From: Defluviitalea raffinosedens
GTDB taxonomy: Bacteria; Bacillota; Clostridia; Lachnospirales; Defluviitaleaceae
Length of the DNA stretch: 64,000 nt
Direction of reading: 5' to 3'
Assembly: GCF_016908775.1 (NCBI RefSeq)
Contig: NZ_JAFBEP010000001.1
Span: 124,001-188,000, forward strand
In this document: positions 26,826-36,464 of the stretch, piece after piece
Layout: every line of letters starts with the position of its first letter
Numbering within the stretch: position 1 is the first letter of the stretch
Position numbers and translations under genes: made by a program
Notes under the pieces: model-generated
Databases searched by the model: none
The model's input: the letters and a program-made list of their open reading frames with translations, nothing else
Told to the model about the DNA's origin: nothing

Positions 26826-27938
26826 TTAATTAGTAATAGTTTGCTCTGTTTCTTTGTCGAATACATGGATTCTATTTACATCTAAAGCAATTTTAAACTT
26901 GTCACCTGGTTTTGCCTGGCATCTTGGATCTACACGAGCAGTCAAGTTTTGTCCTTGACATACCATGTATAAGAATACTTCTGCACCAAGCATTTCTGTT
27001 ACTTCAATGTCACATGTAATAATGCTGTCTGGAGATACTTCAAGGAAAGCTGGTTCATCATGGAGATCTTCCGGACGAATACCCATGATTACTTCTTTGC
27101 CTTCATAACCACCTTCTATAAGTTTCTTTGCTTTTTCTTGTGGAAGTTTGATTTCTTCATCTCCGAAAGTGAGAATAATATCATCTCCACGTTTAACTAC
27201 CTTAGTATCAATAAAGTTCATTTGTGGTGAACCAATGAATCCTGCAACGAATAAATTATTTGGTTTTGAATATAGGTTGCTTGGTGAATCTACCTGTTGG
27301 ATAATACCGTCTTTCATTACAACGATTCTTGTACCCAATGTCATAGCTTCTGTTTGGTCATGGGTAACGTAGATGAATGTAGTTTGAAGTCTTTGATGAA
27401 GTTTAGAAATTTCTGTTCTCATCTGTACCCTTAATTTTGCGTCCAAGTTAGACAGAGGTTCGTCCATTAAGAATACCTTTGGCTCACGAACGATAGCGCG
27501 CCCCATCGCTACACGTTGTCTTTGTCCCCCGGACAATGCCTTTGGTCTTCTATCTAACAAATGGTCAATATCAAGGATCTTTGCTGCTTCACGAACACGT
27601 TTATCAATTTCATCTTTAGGCGTTTTACGAAGTTTTAATCCAAACGCCATATTGTCATATACAGTCATATGCGGATACAAAGCATAGTTTTGGAACACCA
27701 TGGCAATGTCTCTATCTTTAGGAGCAACATCGTTACATAGCTTATCGCCTATCCATAATTCTCCTGAAGATATTTCTTCGAGACCAGCGATCATACGAAG
27801 TGTTGTTGATTTTCCACATCCAGATGGTCCAACAAAGATGATAAATTCTTTGTCCGCTATATCCAGATTGAAATCTTTTACTGCAACGAATCCATTAGGA
27901 TACTTCTTTGTAACATTCTTCAATTTCAATTCTGCCAT
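26826..27938 (-). CDS. msmX: MsmX/UgpC-type multisugar ABC transporter ATP-binding protein
   Basis: A protein of 370 residues. The N-terminal ABC ATPase has Walker A GPSGCGKST, signature LSGGQRQRVAMGRA and Walker B VFLMDEPLSNLD; the C-terminal part (about 240-365) is a MalK-type regulatory TOBE domain (GIRPEDLHDEP). Such ATPases energise several carbohydrate importers whose loci lack their own ATPase, and no permease is encoded near it here. It has its own terminator and stands alone upstream of the PucR-type gene. Alternative name UgpC. Confidence 0.9.
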   Translation of the reverse strand: MAELKLKNVTKKYPNGFVAVKDFNLDIADKEFIIFVGPSGCGKSTTLRMIAGLEEISSGELWIGDKLCNDVAPKDRDIAMVFQNYALYPHMTVYDNMAFGLKLRKTPKDEIDKRVREAAKILDIDHLLDRRPKALSGGQRQRVAMGRAIVREPKVFLMDEPLSNLDAKLRVQMRTEISKLHQRLQTTFIYVTHDQTEAMTLGTRIVVMKDGIIQQVDSPSNLYSKPNNLFVAGFIGSPQMNFIDTKVVKRGDDIILTFGDEEIKLPQEKAKKLIEGGYEGKEVIMGIRPEDLHDEPAFLEVSPDSIITCDIEVTEMLGAEVFLYMVCQGQNLTARVDPRCQAKPGDKFKIALDVNRIHVFDKETEQTITN

Positions 27939-28178
27939 TACAATTGCCCCCTTAATAAATAGTTATCAAACAATCTCAGTGTATAAATACTATACTATAT
28001 TTAGATAATTTGTACTATTGCTCTTTTTAACAAATCCTAAAAAATTCCTTTGTTTAAATTGTATATGTGCTTGTCTGTATGAAAAATTTTTGGTTATTAT
28101 TCTACATTATTCAACATGGCCATTTTATATATTGATGATAAAAACCTTGTTTTAAATGGAAACAATTGTAATGTATTG

Positions 28179-29045
28179 TTAATATTCTATAAATCCCTCA
28201 CCTAAAACTTCTCTCACATCTCCTACAATTACGAAAGCTTTAGGATCTTCATTCTTCACTATTTCTTTTAACTGAAAAATTTCTTTTTTAGATACAACAC
28301 AAAATAGGATCTCTTTTTCTTGTTTTGTGTACATACCTCGTCCATTTAACCCCGTTATACCTCTGTCCATTTTTTTCATTATCTCATCTGCAATAACTTC
28401 TGCTTTATCGGAAATAATAAATGCTGCCTTGGAAAAATTGATACCTTCCAGCATATTATCAAGTACTTTCCCTGAAATATACACAGAAATAATGGCATAC
28501 ATCGCTTTTACAGGGCCAAAAATAAATACACCCATAGTGATGATCACTGCGTCCAAAGCCATCATCATACGTCCTACAGGAAGATGCTTAAAGTAGTGTT
28601 GAATAATGCTGGCAGCAAGATCTGTTCCTCCTGTTGTGGCAGAAGCTATAAATACAAATCCGATGCCTATACCAGCCAAAACACCTCCAAATAGACTGGA
28701 AAGCAAAATATCTGCAGGAATTTCCGGTAAAAATTTTGTGTAATACAGAGCAAAAGAAAGATAAAATGTAGCAAACAATGTTTTTGCGCCAAACATTTTC
28801 CCTCTTAACATAGTACCGATTAAAAACAGGGGGATATTTAATGCGATATTCGTAAACCATAAGGGAATTCCTCCGGCAAAATAAGGTTCAGTAAGGGCTT
28901 TGATTGCAATAGCCAGGCCGGTCACTCCACCTGTCACAAGATCTTGCTTCTCAAAAAACAAATTTATGGCACAAGCTAAAAGAGTCGTTCCAACAATAAT
29001 AAGTAAATAATCCGTTATAACCTTTTGTTTCTGCGATTGCCCCAT
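28179..29045 (-). CDS. YitT family membrane protein
   Basis: A protein of 288 residues with five or six transmembrane helices (DUF161) up to about residue 195, followed by a cytoplasmic DUF2179 domain (KMDRGITGLNGRGMYTKQEKEILFCVV). The family is common in Firmicutes and of unknown transport role. It begins 31 bases after the tagA-type gene and may be the last gene of the envelope operon. GGAGAAGGG precedes the ATG. The 240 bases that follow hold no gene. Confidence 0.88.
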   Translation of the reverse strand: MGQSQKQKVITDYLLIIVGTTLLACAINLFFEKQDLVTGGVTGLAIAIKALTEPYFAGGIPLWFTNIALNIPLFLIGTMLRGKMFGAKTLFATFYLSFALYYTKFLPEIPADILLSSLFGGVLAGIGIGFVFIASATTGGTDLAASIIQHYFKHLPVGRMMMALDAVIITMGVFIFGPVKAMYAIISVYISGKVLDNMLEGINFSKAAFIISDKAEVIADEIMKKMDRGITGLNGRGMYTKQEKEILFCVVSKKEIFQLKEIVKNEDPKAFVIVGDVREVLGEGFIEY

Positions 29046-29076
29046 GTTTTCCCTTCTCCTTGATCATGTTTTGAAT

Positions 29077-29844
29077 TTACTTGTTTTTATTTTTAGCGGA
29101 AAGTTTCACTACCTCCCATGCAAATACAGGAAGCTGAAGCATCCTTTTTGCCCTTGTAGGCTGAGTAATCAAACGGTAAAACCATTCTAAACCCAGTTTT
29201 TGAAATGCAACAGGTGCTCTTTTAACCTTTCCTGCCATAACATCAAAACTTCCTCCGACACCTATACATACTTTAACAGGAAGAACTCCTCTATTTTTTT
29301 CTATCCATTTTTCCTGCTTGGGTGCACCTAAGCCCACTAACAGAAGATCTGGTTTCGCTGCCTGAATTCTTTGAATCACTGCTTCTTCCTCAGATTCTTT
29401 GAAATAACCATGGTCCGTTCCTGTAATTTTTAATCCTTTATATTTTTTCTGCATGACTTTGGCGGCTTCCTCTGATACCCCAGGAGCTCCTCCTAAAAAG
29501 TATACCGTATAGTCCGTAGTTGCCATATGAGCAAACAAGTTCTGAACCAAATCATACCCTGCTACTCTTTCGGGAAGCTTTGGTCCTTTGAGCAGCCTTG
29601 ACGCCAATACCACGCCAATTCCGTCCGGTACAATGAGTGAAGCATGATAAAGAGCATCCATTAATGCTTTATCTTTTTGTGCTGCCATAATGATTTCCGG
29701 ATTCGGCGTATAAACAGAATGACATTCTGTAGTTTCAAAAAAACTAAATACCCTGGATACAGCCTGTTCCATTGTAATGACATCAATAGGAACATCCATT
29801 ATATTGATTTTACTTTCTGTAGCTTTTACCCCATTCTCAGACAA
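29077..29844 (-). CDS. tagA: WecG/TagA/CpsF family glycosyltransferase
   Basis: A protein of 255 residues of the GT26 family. Motifs: YTPNPEIIMAA and IVPDGIGVV (substrate and catalytic Asp region), LGGAPGVSEEAA, LGAPKQEKWI, and a C-terminal basic membrane-binding segment (GLEWFYRLITQPTRAKRM). TagA adds N-acetylmannosamine to lipid-linked GlcNAc, starting wall teichoic acid or other secondary polymer linkage units. The start codon is uncertain: TTG with AAGGAG 8 bases upstream is preferred, and GTG 9 bases further upstream is the alternative. It follows csaB by about 80 bases. Confidence 0.88.
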   Translation of the reverse strand: MSENGVKATESKINIMDVPIDVITMEQAVSRVFSFFETTECHSVYTPNPEIIMAAQKDKALMDALYHASLIVPDGIGVVLASRLLKGPKLPERVAGYDLVQNLFAHMATTDYTVYFLGGAPGVSEEAAKVMQKKYKGLKITGTDHGYFKESEEEAVIQRIQAAKPDLLLVGLGAPKQEKWIEKNRGVLPVKVCIGVGGSFDVMAGKVKRAPVAFQKLGLEWFYRLITQPTRAKRMLQLPVFAWEVVKLSAKNKNK

Positions 29845-29923
29845 TCTCCCCACTCCTTATGACTCTTGATTCTTTGTGAAATTTTCTGCTCGTAATAAAT
29901 ATATACTTCTGTGCTTACAATAC

Positions 29924-30982
29924 TTACAAAATACTGTTTTTTATAACTTCTACAGCCATATTTCTTTGTTCCAGCAATTGATTTCTTCTGGTTTTTATGG
30001 TTTCTTTCATTTCATCCAGATGGTTCAATGTCGATTCTAAATAATGAATTGCTTTATCTTGATCCAGTTCATAAATGTCTATCACTTTTCCAGCTTCCAT
30101 AGCTTCTACAAAGCTTTTTACCTTTGGGTCATAGGATATTCCCATATAAGGAACACCTGCAGCCGCTGCCATAATAAGAGAATGCAGCCGCATGCCCAAC
30201 ACATAATCCAAAGTAGCCGTAAAGTCTAAGATACTTTGTGGATCGTGCTCTCCATCATATACCACAGAACCGGGTAAAGAAGCACATATTTTTTGGGAAA
30301 GCTCCACATCCTCCGGATCATGCATAGGAATGAATATGATTTCCCATCCTTTTTGATCAAACCAATTGAGTATGCCTTTTATTTTATCAAAAAAATGTTC
30401 TTCTACCTTCCATGGTCTTAAATATACCCCGAGGCGTTTTTTAGTATCTTTTTGCCTTTCTTTAGGATTAAGCTTTAAAACAGGGTCTGCTACAACTTCA
30501 ATTTCTCTTTTTACCCCCATTTTTATAAGCTCTTCTTTTGACTGCTGATCCCGTACAGAAATATAGTCCACTTTATTGGCAATCCATCCAATCAAAAGCC
30601 GATTGAATTTCATGTTGACAGGGCCAATTCCCTGTGCATAAAAGATAACTTTTTTGCGGAAAAACTTTGCAATCATTACAATAGAAAGATAATACACGAT
30701 ACTCTTCCAGCCTGTTACATCCTGAAGAAGGCTCCCTCCTCCGCTGATTAACACATCAGCGTTTTTAATAGCGGCTATAATCTCTTTATACTTCCACCTG
30801 TTCACAGCCTCTACATGATATGTAGAGGCTGTTTCATGAGGCTTATTGGATAGCACAGTAATTTTAACATGCTCTCCAACTTCTTCTTTTAATGTTTTTA
30901 TGATCGAATACAGGACTGCTTCATCCCCTGCATTGTCAAATCCGTAATATCCTGATACAACTATACTTCCCATAGATTCCAT
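29924..30982 (-). CDS. csaB: Polysaccharide pyruvyl transferase CsaB
   Basis: A protein of 352 residues. The N-terminal VSGYYGFDNAGDEAVL and GGGSLLQDVTGWKS, with GQGIGPVN and a C-terminal GMRLHSLIMAAAAGVP, are the marks of CsaB. It adds ketal-linked pyruvate to the secondary cell-wall polymer, which S-layer-homology (SLH) domains bind. The start is placed at the ATG closest to GGGGAG; this overlaps the DUF5693 gene by 22 bases. Next to a TagA-type enzyme, it indicates a pyruvylated wall polymer. No SLH protein is encoded within the window. Confidence 0.92.
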   Translation of the reverse strand: MESMGSIVVSGYYGFDNAGDEAVLYSIIKTLKEEVGEHVKITVLSNKPHETASTYHVEAVNRWKYKEIIAAIKNADVLISGGGSLLQDVTGWKSIVYYLSIVMIAKFFRKKVIFYAQGIGPVNMKFNRLLIGWIANKVDYISVRDQQSKEELIKMGVKREIEVVADPVLKLNPKERQKDTKKRLGVYLRPWKVEEHFFDKIKGILNWFDQKGWEIIFIPMHDPEDVELSQKICASLPGSVVYDGEHDPQSILDFTATLDYVLGMRLHSLIMAAAAGVPYMGISYDPKVKSFVEAMEAGKVIDIYELDQDKAIHYLESTLNHLDEMKETIKTRRNQLLEQRNMAVEVIKNSIL

Positions 30983-32910
30983 CGTCTCCCCAGTTTTATA
31001 ATCCAATTAACGATATATACAAGTATTACGCCTCCGATCATGCCAATCCAAATCCCGTGAAAACTCCTAATAAGAGAAATCATAATTGGGGTATGAATAT
31101 GCGCGTAGGTATTTACCAGGGATATTTGTCCTATAACAGCACCTAAAAGCAATGGGAAATACCTTTCTTTATATCCATAATACAGCATGAAAATCATCAG
31201 AGGATGACCGATTAAGAATTCTTTGGTTCGCGGACGTACCCCAAGGATTTTGCGCAGTGCATTTCTGAACATAATTTCATACGTTGAGGCTTGTCCTGTA
31301 TTTCCTGTCCTTTGAACATACACGATAAGCGCTATTCCTAATATTCCAATAATCAGGAGGGTTAAATAGGTAATAGGATTCTGAAGGAATTTCTTAACTT
31401 TCTTAATTTCCAGCTCTCCTCTTTTATATTCAAGCAGTAAAAATACCAGAAGAAGAGGAATGACATGGGCAACTTTAACCCCTCTGAACATATCTATGGT
31501 CAGTGTAGAAGATGTTTGAGACATTAGCCCTATGATCGTCAGAGCTCCTCCAAAGGATATAAAACAAATCTTAAAGAATGTAAGTATGATTTGCTTCCAG
31601 GATTTATTCTCTTTGTCTATGCAGGTTATTACAGCCCAGGTAGGATAAAGGATGGCTGCAGCCAATGCCATTAATTGCCTTGCCAGGATTGGACGAATTT
31701 TTAACAGCCCTGTCCATACGAAAAGTCCTCCTAAGGCAAGAAGCCATGCCCATTTTTCCCATTTATTCTTATCTGCCCATCTTCCGAAAAGAATAAGCAA
31801 GAAAATTGGTCCAAATCCGATGGTCCAAATCATCAACGGGTTGGATACGGGGAGATTCATAGGCTTTGGATTTGCAACAACTGTATATCCCGATTGATTT
31901 AATTCATTGCGAATATCCTCTACCATTTTAAACCAATCTTCATAATCCTTTTCAGGTTCTGCAGTATTGGGCATTTTTACAAGTAGAGCTTTCATATTTC
32001 TTTCTTCAGCAGCAAGAAGGTATCTGTCAACGATCTGTGCCGGAGTTAAAGTAGATGTTTCTCCCTCAGTAACGGTATGAAGGCGTATGGTATTAAAGTC
32101 TTTCCCTCCCTGGCTTGCCTTACGGATCAAAGTATAGAGTCCCTTTTGCTTATCTGAAAAGAATTCAATTATACCTATTGTATGGTTTTTGGCAAATTCG
32201 GTCATTACAGGCAAATCAAATCCAGGCACCGTTGAATCATTAAAATAAACCGTTCCTAAATTTGGAATATTCTCTACATCCTTTAACACATATTCTAAAG
32301 CTTCTTCAGTTACGTTGTTCCATGAACGGATTTGAGGAGAAACAGATAATCCCTGATCTGCAATGATTTTCAGATCATCCATGGGATATCCTGTTCCCAA
32401 GTTTAAAATGACGTTATTGGATACTCCGGTATCTAAGAATACTTCATTATTAATCGTGACTGCATCATATTCTCCTAATTTATAAGCCATGTGTTCTTTG
32501 ATTGTATCGCGGACGGCATCATCTGAAATCCATATATAATAGTGGTTTGGAATAATAGATTTTAAATCTATACCATCCATCATTCCTAAAATCTTTAATT
32601 CGGCTCCCGTAAATGCAGTTACTTCTCCCAGTTCTTCCCAGCTGGTCATTGACCCGGGAGATGCAGCTTTAATGGTCTGTTCTTTGATTAAGACCCCTGT
32701 TACTCCTGCATCTTTTAATCTTTTTACCACTGTTTCTAAAGATTCTTCATAGGTTTCCGCTGCCTTTTTAATATCACTGTAGTTGGCAAGGATCTCTACT
32801 TCTCTTTGATTTTTTTCTACTGAAAATCTGATAAACCCTTGTATCCCTGATAGAATCAGGGATACGATAATAACTGCTGTAGGCAGTAGACCAAATATCT
32901 TCTTCATCAT
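30961..32910 (-). CDS. DUF5693 family membrane protein
   Basis: A protein of 649 residues. An N-terminal signal anchor is followed by an extracellular domain (about 35-360; VKRLKDAGVTGVLIKEQ, GTVYFNDSTVPGFDLPV), then about eight transmembrane helices (about 365-640). The family occurs mainly in Clostridia next to csaB, and its function is unknown; a role in moving or assembling the cell-wall polymer is suggested only by this neighbourhood. GGAGG precedes the ATG ATG start. Confidence 0.85.
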   Translation of the reverse strand: MMKKIFGLLPTAVIIVSLILSGIQGFIRFSVEKNQREVEILANYSDIKKAAETYEESLETVVKRLKDAGVTGVLIKEQTIKAASPGSMTSWEELGEVTAFTGAELKILGMMDGIDLKSIIPNHYYIWISDDAVRDTIKEHMAYKLGEYDAVTINNEVFLDTGVSNNVILNLGTGYPMDDLKIIADQGLSVSPQIRSWNNVTEEALEYVLKDVENIPNLGTVYFNDSTVPGFDLPVMTEFAKNHTIGIIEFFSDKQKGLYTLIRKASQGGKDFNTIRLHTVTEGETSTLTPAQIVDRYLLAAEERNMKALLVKMPNTAEPEKDYEDWFKMVEDIRNELNQSGYTVVANPKPMNLPVSNPLMIWTIGFGPIFLLILFGRWADKNKWEKWAWLLALGGLFVWTGLLKIRPILARQLMALAAAILYPTWAVITCIDKENKSWKQIILTFFKICFISFGGALTIIGLMSQTSSTLTIDMFRGVKVAHVIPLLLVFLLLEYKRGELEIKKVKKFLQNPITYLTLLIIGILGIALIVYVQRTGNTGQASTYEIMFRNALRKILGVRPRTKEFLIGHPLMIFMLYYGYKERYFPLLLGAVIGQISLVNTYAHIHTPIMISLIRSFHGIWIGMIGGVILVYIVNWIIKLGRRWNLWEV

Positions 32911-32933
32911 TTGCCTCCTAATATATCTTGTAT

Positions 32934-33410
32934 TTATGGCAGAATTTTATACTCTCCTCTTATCATGAACACAGAATCCATCTCTGCATAAATCCCTCTT
33001 CCATCATCCCTCGGTATAATGAGCAGATGATATTTAGGAATGTTTTGTCCACTACTGATATCTACTCCATCTGTAATATCCTGCAGTCCTCCCTGCTCAG
33101 ACGTGATGGCCAGTCCTTTTCCACCTCGTAAAATAATCTCAGTACTTTGTCCTCCGACTAGAGTCTGACCCGCAGATACATTCACTACTTCAAAAATCAT
33201 TGAGCTTCCATTAGAAGATGAACTATTATTTGACAAAATGCTTCCCAGTAAGTCTGTGACTTCTTTAACCCGGGCATCCACATAACTTTTGGATACTAAA
33301 GGATCCTGATTGGTTCCCGGATCAACTCCCATGGCTTTTCCTGTCCCAAAAAACAGTCCACATATAAAGACAGATAACGTAAAAGCAATACGTTTCCATT
33401 TCTTATTCAT
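32934..33410 (-). CDS. Small exported protein of unknown function
   Basis: A protein of 158 residues with a signal peptide (1-26, NKKWKRI then hydrophobic, GTGKAMG). The mature part starts with DPLVSKSYVDARVKEV, a motif I have seen in small Clostridial exported proteins but cannot name. The rest is a compact beta-rich domain (GQTLVGGQSTEIILRGGKGLAIT...). It lies 13 bases after the NAGPA gene and 23 before the DUF5693 gene, so it belongs to the envelope operon. Start: ATG after GGGGGAG. Confidence 0.7.
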   Translation of the reverse strand: MNKKWKRIAFTLSVFICGLFFGTGKAMGVDPGTNQDPLVSKSYVDARVKEVTDLLGSILSNNSSSSNGSSMIFEVVNVSAGQTLVGGQSTEIILRGGKGLAITSEQGGLQDITDGVDISSGQNIPKYHLLIIPRDDGRGIYAEMDSVFMIRGEYKILP

Positions 33411-33423
33411 TGAGAACTCCCCC

Positions 33424-36285
33424 CTAATTTACAATAACAGCTGGATATACTGGCTGAATATCGTAATAAATCTCCGAATCTTTTATTCTAAACCTTAATA
33501 TTGAAAAATCATTGTAGAGATTCACATCCTGGCCAGAATACCATAATCCGTTCAGATTGATATATCTTACGCCTTCTTTAACCTGAACACTTGTAGTATA
33601 ACCTTCCGCACTGACTACAAATATATTCTTGCCCTGTTCTTCCCGCACTTTTTTGAGTACATTATGGAATAATTCTGCTTCCATAGAATCTTTAAAACTT
33701 CCTGAACTTAAAGGATTCTTATCCATAACAATGATAATATGGGGTTGTTCCGTCTGCAGATCTTTTTGCAGGTACTTCCACTGTTCAGGATTGGTAGCTC
33801 TGATTCCGCCCTTTGATGCACTCAGTTGAATAATTCTTGTGTTGTTTAAGTCTTTTACAGCATATTGGCTGTTCCAGATCATATGAGGCACTTTAATGTC
33901 GGATACTTTGATATCTGTACTGCCTGCATAAATACTAAAAGAAGCATTGTTCATTTGAGCAAGGACTTCCCTTTGAACCACTTCATCCAGCAATGTGTTT
34001 TTATTGGATGTTGTGCCAAAAACAGTGATGTCAACAGTATTTTGTCCGGAATCTTTTGATAAGGACTTCTCATATTTGTCCTTAATCTTAGTGCTTGAAG
34101 GCAAATTATTTCTATTTACTTCCGGAGAAGCTATGGTGGATATGTGGTCGATGTAAAGAGTGTTATTTCGCTCTGCGGTATTGTTCAGAGTAACTGCATA
34201 AATTCTGTCTAAAGAAATTGGAGATACTGCAGTTTTTGGTATTTCTGCCTTTACATATTTCCAACCCTTCCAGTCAATTTGACTCGCAAAATTAATGGTA
34301 TGGCTGCTTCCATTGCCATCAATAATTCTTCCCCTTAACCAATCTTTTGATGAATCTCCATAAACCCACATACCAATGGCTTTAGAATTTGCTTTCAGGT
34401 TTAAAGGCTTCTTAAATTGTAAATAAGCCGCCTGAGTTTCATTAGGCTTTGCTTTAAAAGAATAAGTCATCTTTACTGATTTTTTCCCTTCGTAACTTAC
34501 AGTGCTGTCAATGGTAACCTGGCCGGTTACATAGCTTGGATAACTTGTCCACTCTACATTTGCCTGGGATTCGAAGGATTCCACAGCAGTCACTTGTTCG
34601 CCGATTACCACAGGAACATATACTTTTATCTCTCCCAGTGCCCCTTCCAGTACACCTTGTCCAGAGCTGTTTCCTGCAATAAATTTACCATCCTTTACTG
34701 TTCCTAAGACACCATCGACTTTCCATGTTAACTTATTCCAGTCAATGGAAGCCCGATATCCTTCTCCGTCTAAGCCTTCGACTTTCAGATTCACGCTTTC
34801 ACCGGGTTTTAACTGAATGGCTTCAGGAGTAACTTTTAATTCCTGTGGAGTTCCCATACAGGTTAATGTGGTCCTTCCTTTGACATCTCCAATTTGTGCA
34901 GTAATAATACCGGTTCCAACAGATTCAGGATAAAATACATTCCCTGACCATTTCCCGGATATGTTTTCTGTACTCCACTTGATTTCATTTATGGAAATAT
35001 TAACAGGGTTTAAATTTTCATCGTATCCTATTACACTCATTTCAACGCCCGTATTTTTAAATACTCTGGTATATTTAGGTACAATACGAATTCCAGATAA
35101 ACTTCCTGTTGGTACATCTAAAAAAACTCCAAGCCCGTTGACTACTTTCCTCTGGGTTCCGTCAGAAGGCTTGTTTAGAAGTGTTACTTCTGCTTTTCCC
35201 GCTGGCTTTGCTGCCATGGTAGTAGAACCGCCACCATCTAAATGGATGGCATCATATATACCATATCCCAACAGCAGAGAAGTCATTTCACCATGGGTTG
35301 CCCCTAAACTTTGATTCCTGCCGTCTACAGCAATCAGATATACTGTTGTGCCGTCTTTAGAAATACCTAATGCCGTTCTTGGATTTCTTGCATTAGGAGA
35401 CACTAGATGACCTGGATTTGCAGGAACGCTTCCCTTGTCCACTATTTTTCCTGCGCCGCCTAGCGCCATTTTGATCTTGCTTAAGTCAATAGATGTCTGT
35501 AAATCAAAGGTTACTCTCTGCCCTATTTGAAATTGATTGATCTTTGGAACGGCCACCGATTCTTCTATGGCAATAACATATCCGTCTTTAGGAATCTCAA
35601 CAGTCTCACCTTTTTGAGAGATATATGTAATCACGTCATTTTCCACAACAATTTTGTACAAAGTATTATTGATTTTGTCCACCTGAGCAGTTGTGGTATA
35701 TGCATTTCTGTCTAAGTATACGCCTTTCTTAAATGTTGTTACCTTATTGATTCCTGCAATTTCAAAAGATACCCTGTCTTCGTTATAAAAATACATAGCA
35801 ACTTTGCAGTAATCAATAAATGGCATACCGCCTTCATCCATGAAAAAGGTGGTCCATTGATTTTCTTTTAAATTGACATAATTGCTGGCAGAGATCAGTT
35901 TTCCATCCCTGATAACCATTCCTAAAGAAGCTGTTGGGTTTTTGGACATATCAAAAAAGTCCCCATTAATACCGGCTACGGCTCCATTGGATTTAACCAA
36001 ATCGGTAGTTGTTTCTTTCAGATTATACTCATTCCTGGACTCAATAACATCCAAACGTATATAAGGATTGGTTATATCCACTTTTAAAATATGGGTATCC
36101 AGCCAGCCGTCCTCTGTTAAACGTCTGTCTTTTATGTAAGTAACTCCTTTTCTGATTTCCTGTTCATCCACCTGTTTATGTAATACATTGCTCAGCGCAG
36201 CTTCTGCGACTTGCGGAACCACATTTGTTAAAACAAAGCAAAAAATAAGACATATGTAAAATATTTTATTGTATCTTCGTTTCAT
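33424..36285 (-). CDS. Secreted multidomain phosphodiester glycosidase (NAGPA domain) with degenerate phosphoesterase-like C-terminus
   Basis: A protein of 953 residues: signal peptide 1-29; NAGPA/DUF2233 domain about 75-390 with GINGDFFD (105-112) and LDGGGSTTM (349-357); two Ig-like (BIG) domains about 395-478 and 482-565; a jelly-roll carbohydrate-binding-like domain about 566-720; and a C-terminal domain about 745-945. The C-terminal domain follows the layout of calcineurin-like phosphoesterases (QWKYLQKDL, IIIVMDKNP, EGVRYINLNG), but the metal-binding His and GHTH motifs are replaced (MDKNP, VSAEG). NAGPA domains cleave sugar phosphodiesters, so the substrate is likely the wall polymer. 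It heads the envelope operon. Confidence 0.85.
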   Translation of the reverse strand: MKRRYNKIFYICLIFCFVLTNVVPQVAEAALSNVLHKQVDEQEIRKGVTYIKDRRLTEDGWLDTHILKVDITNPYIRLDVIESRNEYNLKETTTDLVKSNGAVAGINGDFFDMSKNPTASLGMVIRDGKLISASNYVNLKENQWTTFFMDEGGMPFIDYCKVAMYFYNEDRVSFEIAGINKVTTFKKGVYLDRNAYTTTAQVDKINNTLYKIVVENDVITYISQKGETVEIPKDGYVIAIEESVAVPKINQFQIGQRVTFDLQTSIDLSKIKMALGGAGKIVDKGSVPANPGHLVSPNARNPRTALGISKDGTTVYLIAVDGRNQSLGATHGEMTSLLLGYGIYDAIHLDGGGSTTMAAKPAGKAEVTLLNKPSDGTQRKVVNGLGVFLDVPTGSLSGIRIVPKYTRVFKNTGVEMSVIGYDENLNPVNISINEIKWSTENISGKWSGNVFYPESVGTGIITAQIGDVKGRTTLTCMGTPQELKVTPEAIQLKPGESVNLKVEGLDGEGYRASIDWNKLTWKVDGVLGTVKDGKFIAGNSSGQGVLEGALGEIKVYVPVVIGEQVTAVESFESQANVEWTSYPSYVTGQVTIDSTVSYEGKKSVKMTYSFKAKPNETQAAYLQFKKPLNLKANSKAIGMWVYGDSSKDWLRGRIIDGNGSSHTINFASQIDWKGWKYVKAEIPKTAVSPISLDRIYAVTLNNTAERNNTLYIDHISTIASPEVNRNNLPSSTKIKDKYEKSLSKDSGQNTVDITVFGTTSNKNTLLDEVVQREVLAQMNNASFSIYAGSTDIKVSDIKVPHMIWNSQYAVKDLNNTRIIQLSASKGGIRATNPEQWKYLQKDLQTEQPHIIIVMDKNPLSSGSFKDSMEAELFHNVLKKVREEQGKNIFVVSAEGYTTSVQVKEGVRYINLNGLWYSGQDVNLYNDFSILRFRIKDSEIYYDIQPVYPAVIVN

Positions 36286-36424
36286 TAATCAATTCCTCCT
36301 TCATCGATGATGTCACAATAGCATTTATTGCCTAACCTTTATGATCCCCCCTTATTTTTGTATTTTTTTGCATAACTATATATAGATTAACACCGGGGAT
36401 ACTAGAAATCAATGGCACATAATG

Positions 36425-36452
36425 AAAAACTGTATTCGCATGAATACAGTTT
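36425..36452 (-). terminator. Terminator of the LytR_C-containing LCP gene
   Basis: AAACTGTATTC (36427-36437), GCAT, GAATACAGTTT (36442-36452); on the minus strand the stem is followed by TTTTTC. Confidence 0.7.
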
Positions 36453-36464
36453 CCATACCATATA

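Noticed and set aside
28146-28175. Possible CcpA cre site (ATGGAAACAATTGTA) downstream of yitT
   Set aside because: It has at least two mismatches to the cre consensus, including the central CG, and is far from the promoter of the msmX-type gene.
28588-28860. 90-residue frame inside yitT on the same strand
   Set aside because: It is a frame shadow of the YitT coding region; no binding site, and the cysteine/tyrosine-rich content is typical of out-of-frame reading.
36286-36420. Possible riboswitch upstream of the NAGPA gene
   Set aside because: The leader is about 130 bases with a G-run, but I could not find conserved motifs of a c-di-GMP or other known riboswitch, nor a terminator/antiterminator pair.
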